In this document: piece after piece, positions 1 through 5,565 of the stretch | Numbering within the stretch: position 1 is the first letter of the stretch | Layout of the letters: every line of letters starts with the position of its first letter | DNA from: Prevotellaceae bacterium | GTDB lineage: Bacteria > Bacteroidota > Bacteroidia > Bacteroidales > UBA932 | Reading direction: 5' to 3' | Assembly (NCBI GenBank): GCA_031264645.1 | Contig: JAISDR010000066.1 | Coordinates: 1-5,678 of the forward strand | Length of the DNA: 5,678 bases | Translations under genes and position numbers: made by a program | Notes under the pieces: model-generated | Told to the model about the DNA's origin: nothing | The model's input: the letters and a program-made list of their open reading frames with translations, nothing else | Database searches by the model: none

Positions 1-921
1 GGGATGCAGGTTATGTATTCCCAGGTCGATAGTTGTTTTTTTACCGACGTCAACGATTTCTTCTTCAATTTGAGTACGCACCTTTTCAACGATTTCCTCA
101 ATTCTTGCCGGATGTATCCGTCCGTCGGTAACAAGCTGGTGCAGGGCTAAACGGGCGATTTCCCTGCGTACCGGATCGAAAGCGGAAAGAACGATTGCTT
201 CCGGAGTATCGTCGACCACTATTTCTACGCCCGTAGCAGCTTCGAGAGCGCGTATATTACGTCCTTCGCGACCGATTATACGACCTTTGACGTCATCGTT
301 TTCGATATTGAATACGGTAACGGAATTTTCTATCGCCGTTTCTGTTGCCACACGCTGTATCGACTGTACCACGATGCGTTTAGCCTCTTTGCTTGCCGTC
401 AGTTTAGCCTCTTCGATAGTGTCGTTGATATAAGTAATCGATTGAGCTTTAGCCTCCTCTTTCATTGATTCCATCAAAAAATCGCGGGCTTCTTCCGCAG
501 ACATTCCCGCAACATTTTCCAGTTTTTCAATCTGCTGTTTACGTATTTTGTCGAATTCTTCCGATTTTCTTTCAATTTTTTCCAGCTGTTGAGCAAGATT
601 TTCTCTAAGGTTTTCCAGATCCTTATTTTTCCGCTGATTTTCGCTGATTTGCTGATTCAGAGAATTTTCTTTCTGCTTTAATCTGTTTTCTGCCTGAGAT
701 ATTTTTGAATTTCTCTCGTTAACGAAAGATTCGTGTTCCCTTTTCAAATCAAGGAACTTTTCTTTTGCTTCCAGGACTTTTTTCTGTTTAATATTTTCCG
801 CCTCTGTAGAAGCGCTTTTTATCAATTTATCTGCAGTTTTCTTTACAATACTGCGAGTAATAAAGTATGCCAAAGCCGCTGCAACTATTGCAGCAGAAAG
901 CGTTATTATAATTGTATCCAT
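1..921 (-). CDS. rny: Ribonuclease Y, N-terminal 307 residues (cut by the left window edge)
   Basis: RNase Y is a membrane-anchored endoribonuclease that starts mRNA turnover. I translated the minus strand from the ATG at 921. It opens with an uncleaved N-terminal membrane segment (about residues 3-23, [18 protein letters not shown]), followed by a long charged coiled coil rich in Lys, Glu and Gln (about 25-165). A KH RNA-binding domain then begins near residue 195 and carries the GxxG loop as GREG at 217-220, within [15 protein letters not shown]. The visible part ends in LGIHNLHP (about 300-307), which leads into the catalytic HD domain. The HD domain itself lies outside the window; the family is usually a little over 500 residues, so roughly 200 are missing. 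No in-frame stop occurs in the visible part. The gene follows zapA and the 6S-like RNA on the same strand, so it may be read by transcription passing that RNA, or from its own promoter in the AT-rich 922-969 stretch. The identification is firm from domain order and the KH motif. Confidence 0.95.
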   Translation of the reverse strand, partial: MDTIIITLSAAIVAAALAYFITRSIVKKTADKLIKSASTEAENIKQKKVLEAKEKFLDLKREHESFVNERNSKISQAENRLKQKENSLNQQISENQRKNKDLENLRENLAQQLEKIERKSEEFDKIRKQQIEKLENVAGMSAEEARDFLMESMKEEAKAQSITYINDTIEEAKLTASKEAKRIVVQSIQRVATETAIENSVTVFNIENDDVKGRIIGREGRNIRALEAATGVEIVVDDTPEAIVLSAFDPVRREIARLALHQLVTDGRIHPARIEEIVEKVRTQIEEEIVDVGKKTTIDLGIHNLHP

Positions 922-969
922 TCATTTAAACTATTTATATATTTTTTTATCATTAATGTTATCTATAAT

Positions 970-983
970 AAAAAAACCCGCAT
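970..983 (-). terminator. 3' end and likely terminator of the 6S-like RNA
   Basis: ATGCGGG followed by seven T residues on the minus strand. The GC-rich arm pairs with the RNA's own 5' end about 180 nt upstream rather than with a nearby partner, so the closing helix itself would act as terminator stem. Some read-through into rny is plausible because no stronger local hairpin is present. Confidence 0.4.
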
Positions 984-1168
984 GGCTTGCTGTTTGTGGA
1001 AACCCTGAAAATACAGGGCGGAGCCTCCGGATTAAAGATATTTCGAACTTCCGTCGGTCAAAAAAGACTCACCTCGAAAGGCTACAGGGCCTGTTCTACG
1101 TACTCCGAGTTAAACTCCTTTCGTTGTTTAATGTTGAGTTTCCCAAAGCGCAAAGCACAATGCGGGCT
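970..1168 (-). ncRNA. ssrS: 6S RNA candidate between zapA and rny
   Basis: 6S RNA is a long hairpin-like RNA that imitates an open promoter and holds the housekeeping RNA polymerase. On the minus strand the 5' end CCCGCAT (1166-1160) pairs perfectly with ATGCGGG (983-977). Next to it GCTTTGC pairs with GCAAGC with one bulge, and TGGGAAAC pairs with GTTTCCA, giving a long closing stem. Inside lie a small hairpin on the 3' side (CCCTG/CAGGG, 1003-1018) and an apical hairpin (TTTCGA/TCGAAA, 1041-1079); this fits the closing stem, bubble and apical arm plan of 6S. A run of seven U residues (976-970) directly follows the closing stem. The length of about 200 nt is typical. The place, directly downstream of zapA, matches the zapA-ssrS order known in E. 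coli, and as I recall, 6S-like RNAs in Bacteroidales have been described near this locus. The 5' end is approximate: the zapA stop codon ends at 1173, so the RNA may be cut from a zapA transcript. I cannot resolve the upper stem by eye. The open reading frames that cross this stretch resemble no protein. Confidence 0.75.
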
Positions 1169-1172
1169 TATG

Positions 1173-1475
1173 CTATTCTATATTATCCAAAGAACCTTGT
1201 CTCTCCAAATAGATACCCAATTCACGGTCAATCTTTTCAATTTCTCTGCAATGAACCTCGCTCAGTTCCTGACATTCAATCAAACGGGCTGCAATATTGA
1301 GTAATATAATGGACAGTTTGTCTTGTGTATCTCTATTGTGGTATTCGACGTTTAATCTGCTTATTTCGACTTTTATCAAATTTTCCGCTTTCCGCAGATA
1401 TTCTTCGTTTTCTGCATTTATTCTAAGTCGATATATCCTGCCTGCAACCTCTATATTTGCCGATACCTGGTCCAT
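1173..1475 (-). CDS. zapA: Cell division protein ZapA
   Basis: ZapA binds FtsZ protofilaments at midcell and promotes their bundling. The 100-residue product has the family layout: a short N-terminal alpha/beta head (VSANIEVAGRIYRLRINAE, about residues 4-22), followed by a long helix (about 24-92) that forms the coiled-coil dimer/tetramer. The head begins with the beta-strand pattern of ZapA, and the EEYLRKAENLI segment matches the usual start of the helical part. Length is normal for the family. The start ATG at 1475 lies only two bases after the stop of the upstream coiled-coil gene (TAG AA ATG), so the two are co-transcribed and probably translationally coupled; there is no Shine-Dalgarno sequence. 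The stop lies a few bases before the apparent 5' end of the 6S-like RNA. The call rests on the sequence pattern plus the conserved neighbours. Confidence 0.88.
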   Translation of the reverse strand: MDQVSANIEVAGRIYRLRINAENEEYLRKAENLIKVEISRLNVEYHNRDTQDKLSIILLNIAARLIECQELSEVHCREIEKIDRELGIYLERQGSLDNIE

Positions 1476-1477
1476 TT

Positions 1478-1765
1478 CTATCTATTTAAAAGAGTCAAAC
1501 ATTTGTCTATTTCCCGCACCAATTCATCAATAAATTTCTTCGCATCAGATGCATCTCCCTTGGATTTTAACGCTACAGCAAGTTTCAATTTTCGATTTTC
1601 GTCTTTAAAATCTTCCATTTCTGTTTCCAGACTTTCGATTTGCTCTTTCAATCTCTTTATCGTATCTTTCAGTATAAGAACATTTTCCTTTTCCTTTTCA
1701 TAAAGACCGACCAATTGTGAGATTTTTCCTCCAAGAGCGCTTGCTATTCTTACGTCGCCGTCCAT
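1478..1765 (-). CDS. Small coiled-coil protein upstream of zapA (ZapB-like candidate)
   Basis: This 95-residue protein is mostly one heptad-rich helix. After a short head (MDGDVRIASALGGKIS), about residues 17-63 form a charged coiled coil with regular Leu/Ile/Met spacing, followed by a basic linker (64-75) and a second short helix (about 75-93). There is no signal peptide or membrane segment, so it should be cytoplasmic. I recognise no catalytic motif. Its position two bases upstream of zapA and its shape suggest a division-associated partner such as a ZapB-like protein; that function is inferred from context, not shown by a diagnostic motif. I chose the ATG at 1765 over the in-frame ATG at 1816 for three reasons: it is preceded by GAGGAAC, a fair ribosome site; the extra 17 residues (MRWINYFFYF...) look like translated AT-rich promoter DNA; and a TATTTTTG promoter box at 1792-1785 lies inside that extension. 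Confidence 0.75.
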   Translation of the reverse strand: MDGDVRIASALGGKISQLVGLYEKEKENVLILKDTIKRLKEQIESLETEMEDFKDENRKLKLAVALKSKGDASDAKKFIDELVREIDKCLTLLNR

Positions 1766-1784
1766 GTTCCTCACATCTATTTTG

Positions 1785-1792
1785 CAAAAATA
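1785..1792 (-). promoter_or_regulatory. -7 promoter box (TATTTTTG) of the coiled-coil/zapA/6S/rny unit
   Basis: TATTTTTG on the minus strand fits the Bacteroidota -7 consensus TAnnTTTG exactly. Transcription would begin near 1779, leaving a leader of about 14 nt with GAGGAAC before the ATG at 1765. No TTTG is found 19-21 bases upstream, so the -33 element is weak or missing. Confidence 0.5.
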
Positions 1793-1875
1793 GAAAAAAT
1801 AATTTATCCAGCGCATGTTTTCGAAATATTTTTTTTGAAGAAACTACGTTTATCCTGTAAACTCAATCAGTTAGG

Positions 1876-1894
1876 ACGATAGAAAAATTATCGT
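1876..1894. repeat. Short inverted repeat (ACGATA-N7-TATCGT) in the divergent region
   Basis: Perfect 6-bp arms, 1876-1881 and 1889-1894, around a seven-base A-rich loop; two G-T wobbles could extend it outwards. It is AT-rich and followed by TTTCTTTGA rather than a clean T run, so it is a poor terminator. It could equally be a binding site for a dimeric regulator, or chance. Confidence 0.3.
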
Positions 1895-2002
1895 TTCTTT
1901 GATTTTAAAGGCTGTTTTTTGCGATGTTCGTCTCAAAAAATGCACAATTTTCATGATTTCGTACGCTTGTCTTGTGATTCCCGGGGAATTTCTTTCCTCT
2001 CA

Positions 2003-2033
2003 CTTGGACATTCGGAATTTTCACGTATATTTG
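2003..2033 (+). promoter_or_regulatory. Bacteroidota-type promoter of the lolA-like/tolC-like/mnmA unit
   Basis: CTTG (2003-2006, one mismatch to the -33 TTTG) is followed after 19 bases by TATATTTG (2026-2033), a full match to the -7 TAnnTTTG consensus. The start of transcription should fall near 2039-2041, giving a leader of about 44 nt. The core ATATTTG recurs at 2038 and 2058. Confidence 0.6.
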
Positions 2034-2083
2034 CGCGATATTTGAAATGTCAAGATGATATTTGAATATAACAGTAAAAGAAA

Positions 2084-2734
2084 ATGCGAGTAAAAAAATT
2101 TTCAGTCATATTGTCATTAGTTTTGGCGCCTTTTTTTGCAAATTCCCAGAAAGGAGTTGACGACGTCCTGGACAGATTAGCCGGGACAATATCCTCATAC
2201 AAATGTCTTTACTTCGAGTATACCATGAAAACCGAAGACGTTCAGCTCAACACTTCCGAAATGAAAGACGGCAAAGTGCTGATGAAGGGCAACAAATACA
2301 GGCTTTCGACAAAAGACATTGATTTATACAGCGACGGGATAACGCAATGGCAGTATCTTAAGGAAGATAATGAAGTTATGATTTCCCTGGCAGACTCGAC
2401 TTCCGACATTATAACGAATCCGATTGGATTCATTATGGGCGACAAAAAAGATTTTAAACGGAAATTGAAAGGCGAAGTAAACGAGGACGGCTTCAATCTG
2501 CTTGAGATTGATTTTTATCCCTGGGATATCAAAATGCCATACTCGTACATAAGAGTCAGGATAGACGACGAGAGGCAAAAGCCTTACAGCATAAAATATG
2601 TCGGCAAAGACGGGGTACACTACACAATCAAGATAAAGAATTACACTCCGGATACGGAAGTCCCCGAAGACGGGGAATTTGTATTTGAGCCGTCAAAATA
2701 TCCTGAGGTCGAAACAGTTGATTTAAGAGAATAA
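2084..2734 (+). CDS. lolA: LolA-like periplasmic lipoprotein carrier protein
   Basis: LolA carries lipoproteins across the periplasm from the LolCDE exporter to the outer membrane, shielding their acyl chains inside an open beta-barrel. This 216-residue protein has a signal peptide (residues 1-21, basic MRVKK then a hydrophobic core, with an ANS-Q cleavage site leaving an N-terminal Gln as is common in Bacteroidota). The mature part shows LolA traits in order: an early FEYTMKTE strand (44-51), GKVLMKGNKYRLS (63-75), the D-G-x-x-x-W signature in LYSDGITQWQYL (81-92), a NPIGF segment (112-116), a basic loop KKDFKRKLKG (121-130), and a closing EFVFEPSKYPEVETVDLRE. Length suits the Bacteroidota members. 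The start ATG follows an A-rich leader (AAAAGAAA) as is common in this phylum. Bacteroidota often carry several LolA-like paralogues, so whether this is the true carrier or a specialised relative is open. The TolC-like gene follows after 9 bp. Confidence 0.82.
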   Translation: MRVKKFSVILSLVLAPFFANSQKGVDDVLDRLAGTISSYKCLYFEYTMKTEDVQLNTSEMKDGKVLMKGNKYRLSTKDIDLYSDGITQWQYLKEDNEVMISLADSTSDIITNPIGFIMGDKKDFKRKLKGEVNEDGFNLLEIDFYPWDIKMPYSYIRVRIDDERQKPYSIKYVGKDGVHYTIKIKNYTPDTEVPEDGEFVFEPSKYPEVETVDLRE

Positions 2735-2743
2735 TTTAAATAT

Positions 2744-4246
2744 ATGTATATAATGAAGCAGCTTTACACGGTTTTTACAGCGGTAATATTGTTTACCGGA
2801 ACGCTTACAGCCCAGAATGATCTGGAGTTTACAATTGATGAAGTGATTGAACTGGCTAAGGAACAGTCGCCGGAAGGTCTTCTGGCAAAACATTCTTTCA
2901 GGGCGAGCTATTGGCAGTACCGTTCGTACAAGGCGGGATTTTTGCCGAGCCTTGTCTTTGCAGCCACGGCGCCCAACTTTTCGCGCGCCATGACTGCCGT
3001 ACAGCAGGAAAACGGAACTTACCTGTACCTGCAGGATTACTCGAACAGGCTGTCGGGAGCTATCAACATCGAACAGAACGTACCCCTCACGGGCGGGCAG
3101 ATTACCCTGGGTTCAAACCTGAGCCGGACAGACATATTTGGCGACGACGGGTATGTACAGTATTTAAGTTCCCCGCTGAGCGTAACATACAGCCAGTCGC
3201 TGTTCGGGCTGAACAATCTCAAATGGGATAAAAAGATAGAGCCGTTGAGATACGAGGAAGCGCGAAAAAGATATTTGCGCGCGGTCGAGAACGTGGCAAT
3301 AGTGGCGGTGCGATACTTTTTCAATCTGGCGGAAGCTCAGCAGCGGGTTGCAATAGCCGAGTTTAACAAGGCGAACAACGATTCGCTTTACAAGATTTCA
3401 AGAGGACGGTACAATATCGGGACAATCGGCGAAAACGACATGCTGCAGTCGGAACTGAACTATATGAACGCATGCGCGACATTGAACGACGCCATTTTGA
3501 ATCTCGCCGCGTCGAAAAACAGGCTGCGCTCGTTCCTCGGCTTTAATGAATCGGTAAATATTTCAATTGTAATTCCTTCTGAAGCTCCAAAACTTGACCT
3601 TAACGAGGATAAAGTTATGGAACTTGCGAAAGCGAACAGTCCCGACCTGATTGGCTACGAACGGCAGTTGATAGAGGCACAGCGAAGCGTGGCGTCGGCA
3701 AAAGCCTCGCGCGGATTCAGCGCCGATCTGTACATGCAGTTCGGACTTGACCAGCGTTCGGGTACGAGGCAAAGTTCGGGAAAAATTGCAGATGCATACA
3801 AAAAGCCGGGAGACATGGAAAGGGTACAGCTGGGCTTAAGGATTCCGATTCTCGACTGGGGGAAAGGAAAGGGACGCGTGAAAATGGCGCAGTCAAACCA
3901 GGAACTGACCAAAGTCCAGATACTGCAGGCTATAACGGATTTTGAACAGGATGTAATTCTGCAGGTTAACCAGTATAACATGCAAGCCGAACAGTACCAG
4001 ATTACGACCAAAGCCGACACGATAGCGCAGAAAAGATACACCGTTTCGATGCAGCGCTATCTTACCGACAAAATTGACATCACGGAAATGAACAATGCCC
4101 AGAACGACAGGGATAACGCCCGCCTGCGAAGCGTCAGCGCGCTGCGTAATTACTGGACATACTATTATACCATCAGGCAATTGACTCTTTACGACCTGCT
4201 CAGTAACAAGCCTCTGGAAACCGACTATGACAAGCTGATTGAATAA
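2744..4246 (+). CDS. TolC-family outer membrane efflux protein
   Basis: TolC-family proteins form trimeric channels through the outer membrane and periplasm for export of drugs, metals or proteins by tripartite pumps. This 500-residue protein has a signal peptide (to about residue 24, ending LTAQ-N), then two repeats of the OEP type. The first spans about 28-265 with long helices, a beta-hairpin region (GAINIEQNVPLTGGQITLG, about 105-123) and SVTYSQSLFG. The second spans about 285-485, with the hallmark RIPILDWGKGKGRVKMAQSN at 366-385 before its second long helix. There is no lipobox Cys, unlike OprM-type members. The length is ordinary. Two starts are possible: ATG at 2744 and ATG at 2753 (MKQLYTVFTAV...), the latter giving a more standard signal peptide and an A at -3; neither has a Shine-Dalgarno. 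No membrane-fusion protein or inner-membrane pump is adjacent, so its partner must be elsewhere and its substrate cannot be predicted. The stop overlaps the mnmA start. Confidence 0.92.
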   Translation: MYIMKQLYTVFTAVILFTGTLTAQNDLEFTIDEVIELAKEQSPEGLLAKHSFRASYWQYRSYKAGFLPSLVFAATAPNFSRAMTAVQQENGTYLYLQDYSNRLSGAINIEQNVPLTGGQITLGSNLSRTDIFGDDGYVQYLSSPLSVTYSQSLFGLNNLKWDKKIEPLRYEEARKRYLRAVENVAIVAVRYFFNLAEAQQRVAIAEFNKANNDSLYKISRGRYNIGTIGENDMLQSELNYMNACATLNDAILNLAASKNRLRSFLGFNESVNISIVIPSEAPKLDLNEDKVMELAKANSPDLIGYERQLIEAQRSVASAKASRGFSADLYMQFGLDQRSGTRQSSGKIADAYKKPGDMERVQLGLRIPILDWGKGKGRVKMAQSNQELTKVQILQAITDFEQDVILQVNQYNMQAEQYQITTKADTIAQKRYTVSMQRYLTDKIDITEMNNAQNDRDNARLRSVSALRNYWTYYYTIRQLTLYDLLSNKPLETDYDKLIE

Positions 4247-5424
4247 TGAAAATAGCGGTTGGACTGTCGGGCGGCGTTGATTCTGCCGTGGCTGCGTATT
4301 TACTGAAACAGTCGGGACACGATATTGTCGGAATGTTCATGCAAAACTGGCATGACACGACAGGGACGCTTCACGGCGACTGTCTGTGGGAAGACGACCT
4401 GGAAATAGCGAAAATGGTAGCCCGAAAACTTGATATTCCCTTTGAATTTGTAGATTTAAGCAGCCAGTACAGCAAGCGTGTTGTCGACTACATGTTTGCC
4501 GAGTATGAAAAGGGACGTACTCCAAATCCCGACGTACTGTGTAACCGCGAAATAAAGTTCGACGTCTTTGTCAGGGAAGCGAACAGGCTTGGCGCCGACA
4601 GGGTTGCAACAGGTCATTACTGCCGTTTGGACTCGTTTGAATCCGGAAACGGAACGGTATTCAGGCTTCTTGCGGGGACGGATCCAAACAAGGATCAAAG
4701 CTATTTTTTGTGTCAGCTTTCGCAGGAACAGCTGTCGAAATCAATGTTTCCCATCGGTCATTTGCTGAAACCCGAGGTACGCCGCATTGCAGCGGAACAG
4801 AATCTTCCGAACGCCGACAGGAAAGATTCCCAGGGAATATGCTTTGTAGGAAAGGTTGACTTACCTGTTTTTCTTCAGCAAAAACTGTCGGCAAAAACAG
4901 GAGATACGGTGGAAATTATGTCTGATTTTTACGACAGGCGCCGGAAAAATGCCGCTGACGATGATGACTATAAGGCTCTCTCCAGACCTTTTAAATACTC
5001 TCCAGACGACGGGAAAAAGATCGGTACGCACGACGGCGCTCATTTTTTCACAATAGGACAGAGACGCGGGATTAATATCGGCGGACATGCAGAACCGCTG
5101 TTCGTTATCGCTTCCGACGTCGAAACAAATACCCTGTATGTCGGCGAAGGGCAAAACCACGCGGGACTGTTCCGTAAAGCCCTGTTCGTCGATTCCGCCG
5201 AAATACACTGGATTCGAAAGGATCTTGCCATGCGCGAGGGCGAAACTCTTGATTATGACGTGAGAATCCGATACCGCCAGCCTCTGCAAAAGGCAAAACT
5301 CATGATGCAAGCCGAAGGTCTGTATATTCTGTTCGACAAGCCGCAGAGAGGCGTCACTCCCGGACAGTTTGCCGCATGGTATCTCGACGGGGAATTAATA
5401 GGTTCCGGAGTAATCAATGCCTGA
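4246..5424 (+). CDS. mnmA: tRNA-specific 2-thiouridylase MnmA
   Basis: MnmA transfers sulfur onto uridine 34 of Lys, Glu and Gln tRNAs after adenylating the base with ATP, in the cytoplasm. The 392-residue product begins with the ATP-pyrophosphatase P-loop SGGVDS (8-13). It carries the Asp/Cys pair in TPNPDVLCN (D96, C99), the GHY element (123-125), the ATP/tRNA loop GTDPNKDQSYFL (144-155), and the second catalytic Cys in DSQGICFVG (C199). The C-terminal half continues with HDGAHFFTIGQRRG (262-275), the family's central-domain signature, and ends in PQRGVTPGQFAAWY, a typical C-terminal motif. All catalytic residues are present, so it should be active. Between about 225 and 256 there is an acidic and basic insert (FYDRRRKNAADDDDYKALSRP...), absent from the E. 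coli type; I recall a similar insert in Bacteroidota MnmA. The ATG overlaps the preceding stop (TAATG) with no Shine-Dalgarno, so translation is probably coupled to the efflux gene. No convincing terminator follows. Confidence 0.97.
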   Translation: MKIAVGLSGGVDSAVAAYLLKQSGHDIVGMFMQNWHDTTGTLHGDCLWEDDLEIAKMVARKLDIPFEFVDLSSQYSKRVVDYMFAEYEKGRTPNPDVLCNREIKFDVFVREANRLGADRVATGHYCRLDSFESGNGTVFRLLAGTDPNKDQSYFLCQLSQEQLSKSMFPIGHLLKPEVRRIAAEQNLPNADRKDSQGICFVGKVDLPVFLQQKLSAKTGDTVEIMSDFYDRRRKNAADDDDYKALSRPFKYSPDDGKKIGTHDGAHFFTIGQRRGINIGGHAEPLFVIASDVETNTLYVGEGQNHAGLFRKALFVDSAEIHWIRKDLAMREGETLDYDVRIRYRQPLQKAKLMMQAEGLYILFDKPQRGVTPGQFAAWYLDGELIGSGVINA

Positions 5425-5512
5425 ATCTTAAGTACTTTTATGCAATTTGCAAAGAAAAATTTTGTTTAAGTTGACTGTTTATCCAGCGCTTAATTGTCGT
5501 CTCTGGCGTGTT
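5425..5512. other. Gap after mnmA with no recognised gene
   Basis: AT-rich 88 bp between the mnmA stop and the palindrome. It contains the small palindrome GCAATTTGC (5442-5450) and an A run then T run near 5451-5465, neither of which makes a good terminator. No start codon with a plausible coding frame was found. Confidence 0.4.
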
Positions 5513-5560
5513 CGTTATTGCGAGTAACCGTTTCGTACCTAAACGACAAGCGAAATGACG
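5513..5560. repeat. Interrupted palindrome, REP-like unit
   Basis: The left arm CGTTATTGCG (5513-5522) pairs with CGAAATGACG (5551-5560) over nine of ten positions, counting one G-T. Further in, CGTTT (5529-5533) pairs with AAACG (5541-5545) around a seven-base loop. The outer TGTT (5509-5512) could also pair with AACA (5564-5567) across a bulge. The wording (ATTGCGAG..., ...CGAAATGACG) resembles the dispersed palindromic 'CGTCATTGCGAG' repeats found between genes in many bacteria, including Bacteroidota; that likeness is from memory. It sits between mnmA and the SusC fragment. It is unlikely to be the mnmA terminator because no T run follows. Confidence 0.5.
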
Positions 5561-5565
5561 CTTAA

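Larger units (their letters stand above)
1766..2083. other. Divergent intergenic region without a gene
   Basis: These 318 bp separate the two divergent units. They contain the promoter box of the left unit at 1785-1792, a weak hairpin at 1876-1894, and the promoter of the right unit at 2003-2033. The DNA between 1800 and 1980 is AT-rich with stops in all frames. I see no tRNA cloverleaf, riboswitch or conserved small ORF. Confidence 0.6.

Noticed and set aside
956..1304. Two overlapping plus-strand frames of 105-114 residues between rny and zapA
   Set aside because: They overlap the 6S-like RNA and the 3' part of zapA in antisense, and their compositions resemble no protein.
1766..2083. Possible tRNA, riboswitch or CRISPR in the divergent region
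   Set aside because: I found no cloverleaf arms, conserved riboswitch core or spaced direct repeats of adequate length.
3655..4041. A 128-residue minus-strand frame inside the TolC-like gene, rich in Cys and Trp
   Set aside because: It is antisense to a well-supported OEP domain, with a composition typical of shadow frames.
4861..5310. A 149-residue minus-strand frame inside mnmA
   Set aside because: It is opposite a clear MnmA coding sequence with all its motifs and has no identifiable domain; it arises from codon bias on the other strand.
5442..5465. Possible terminator after mnmA (GCAATTTGC and the A/T runs)
   Set aside because: The palindrome is only four base pairs around one base and no GC-rich stem precedes the T run.
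1803..5489. The 12-base string TTTATCCAGCGC occurs at about 1803 and again at about 5478
   Set aside because: One shared 12-mer is expected by chance in a window of this size, and the flanking sequences do not match.
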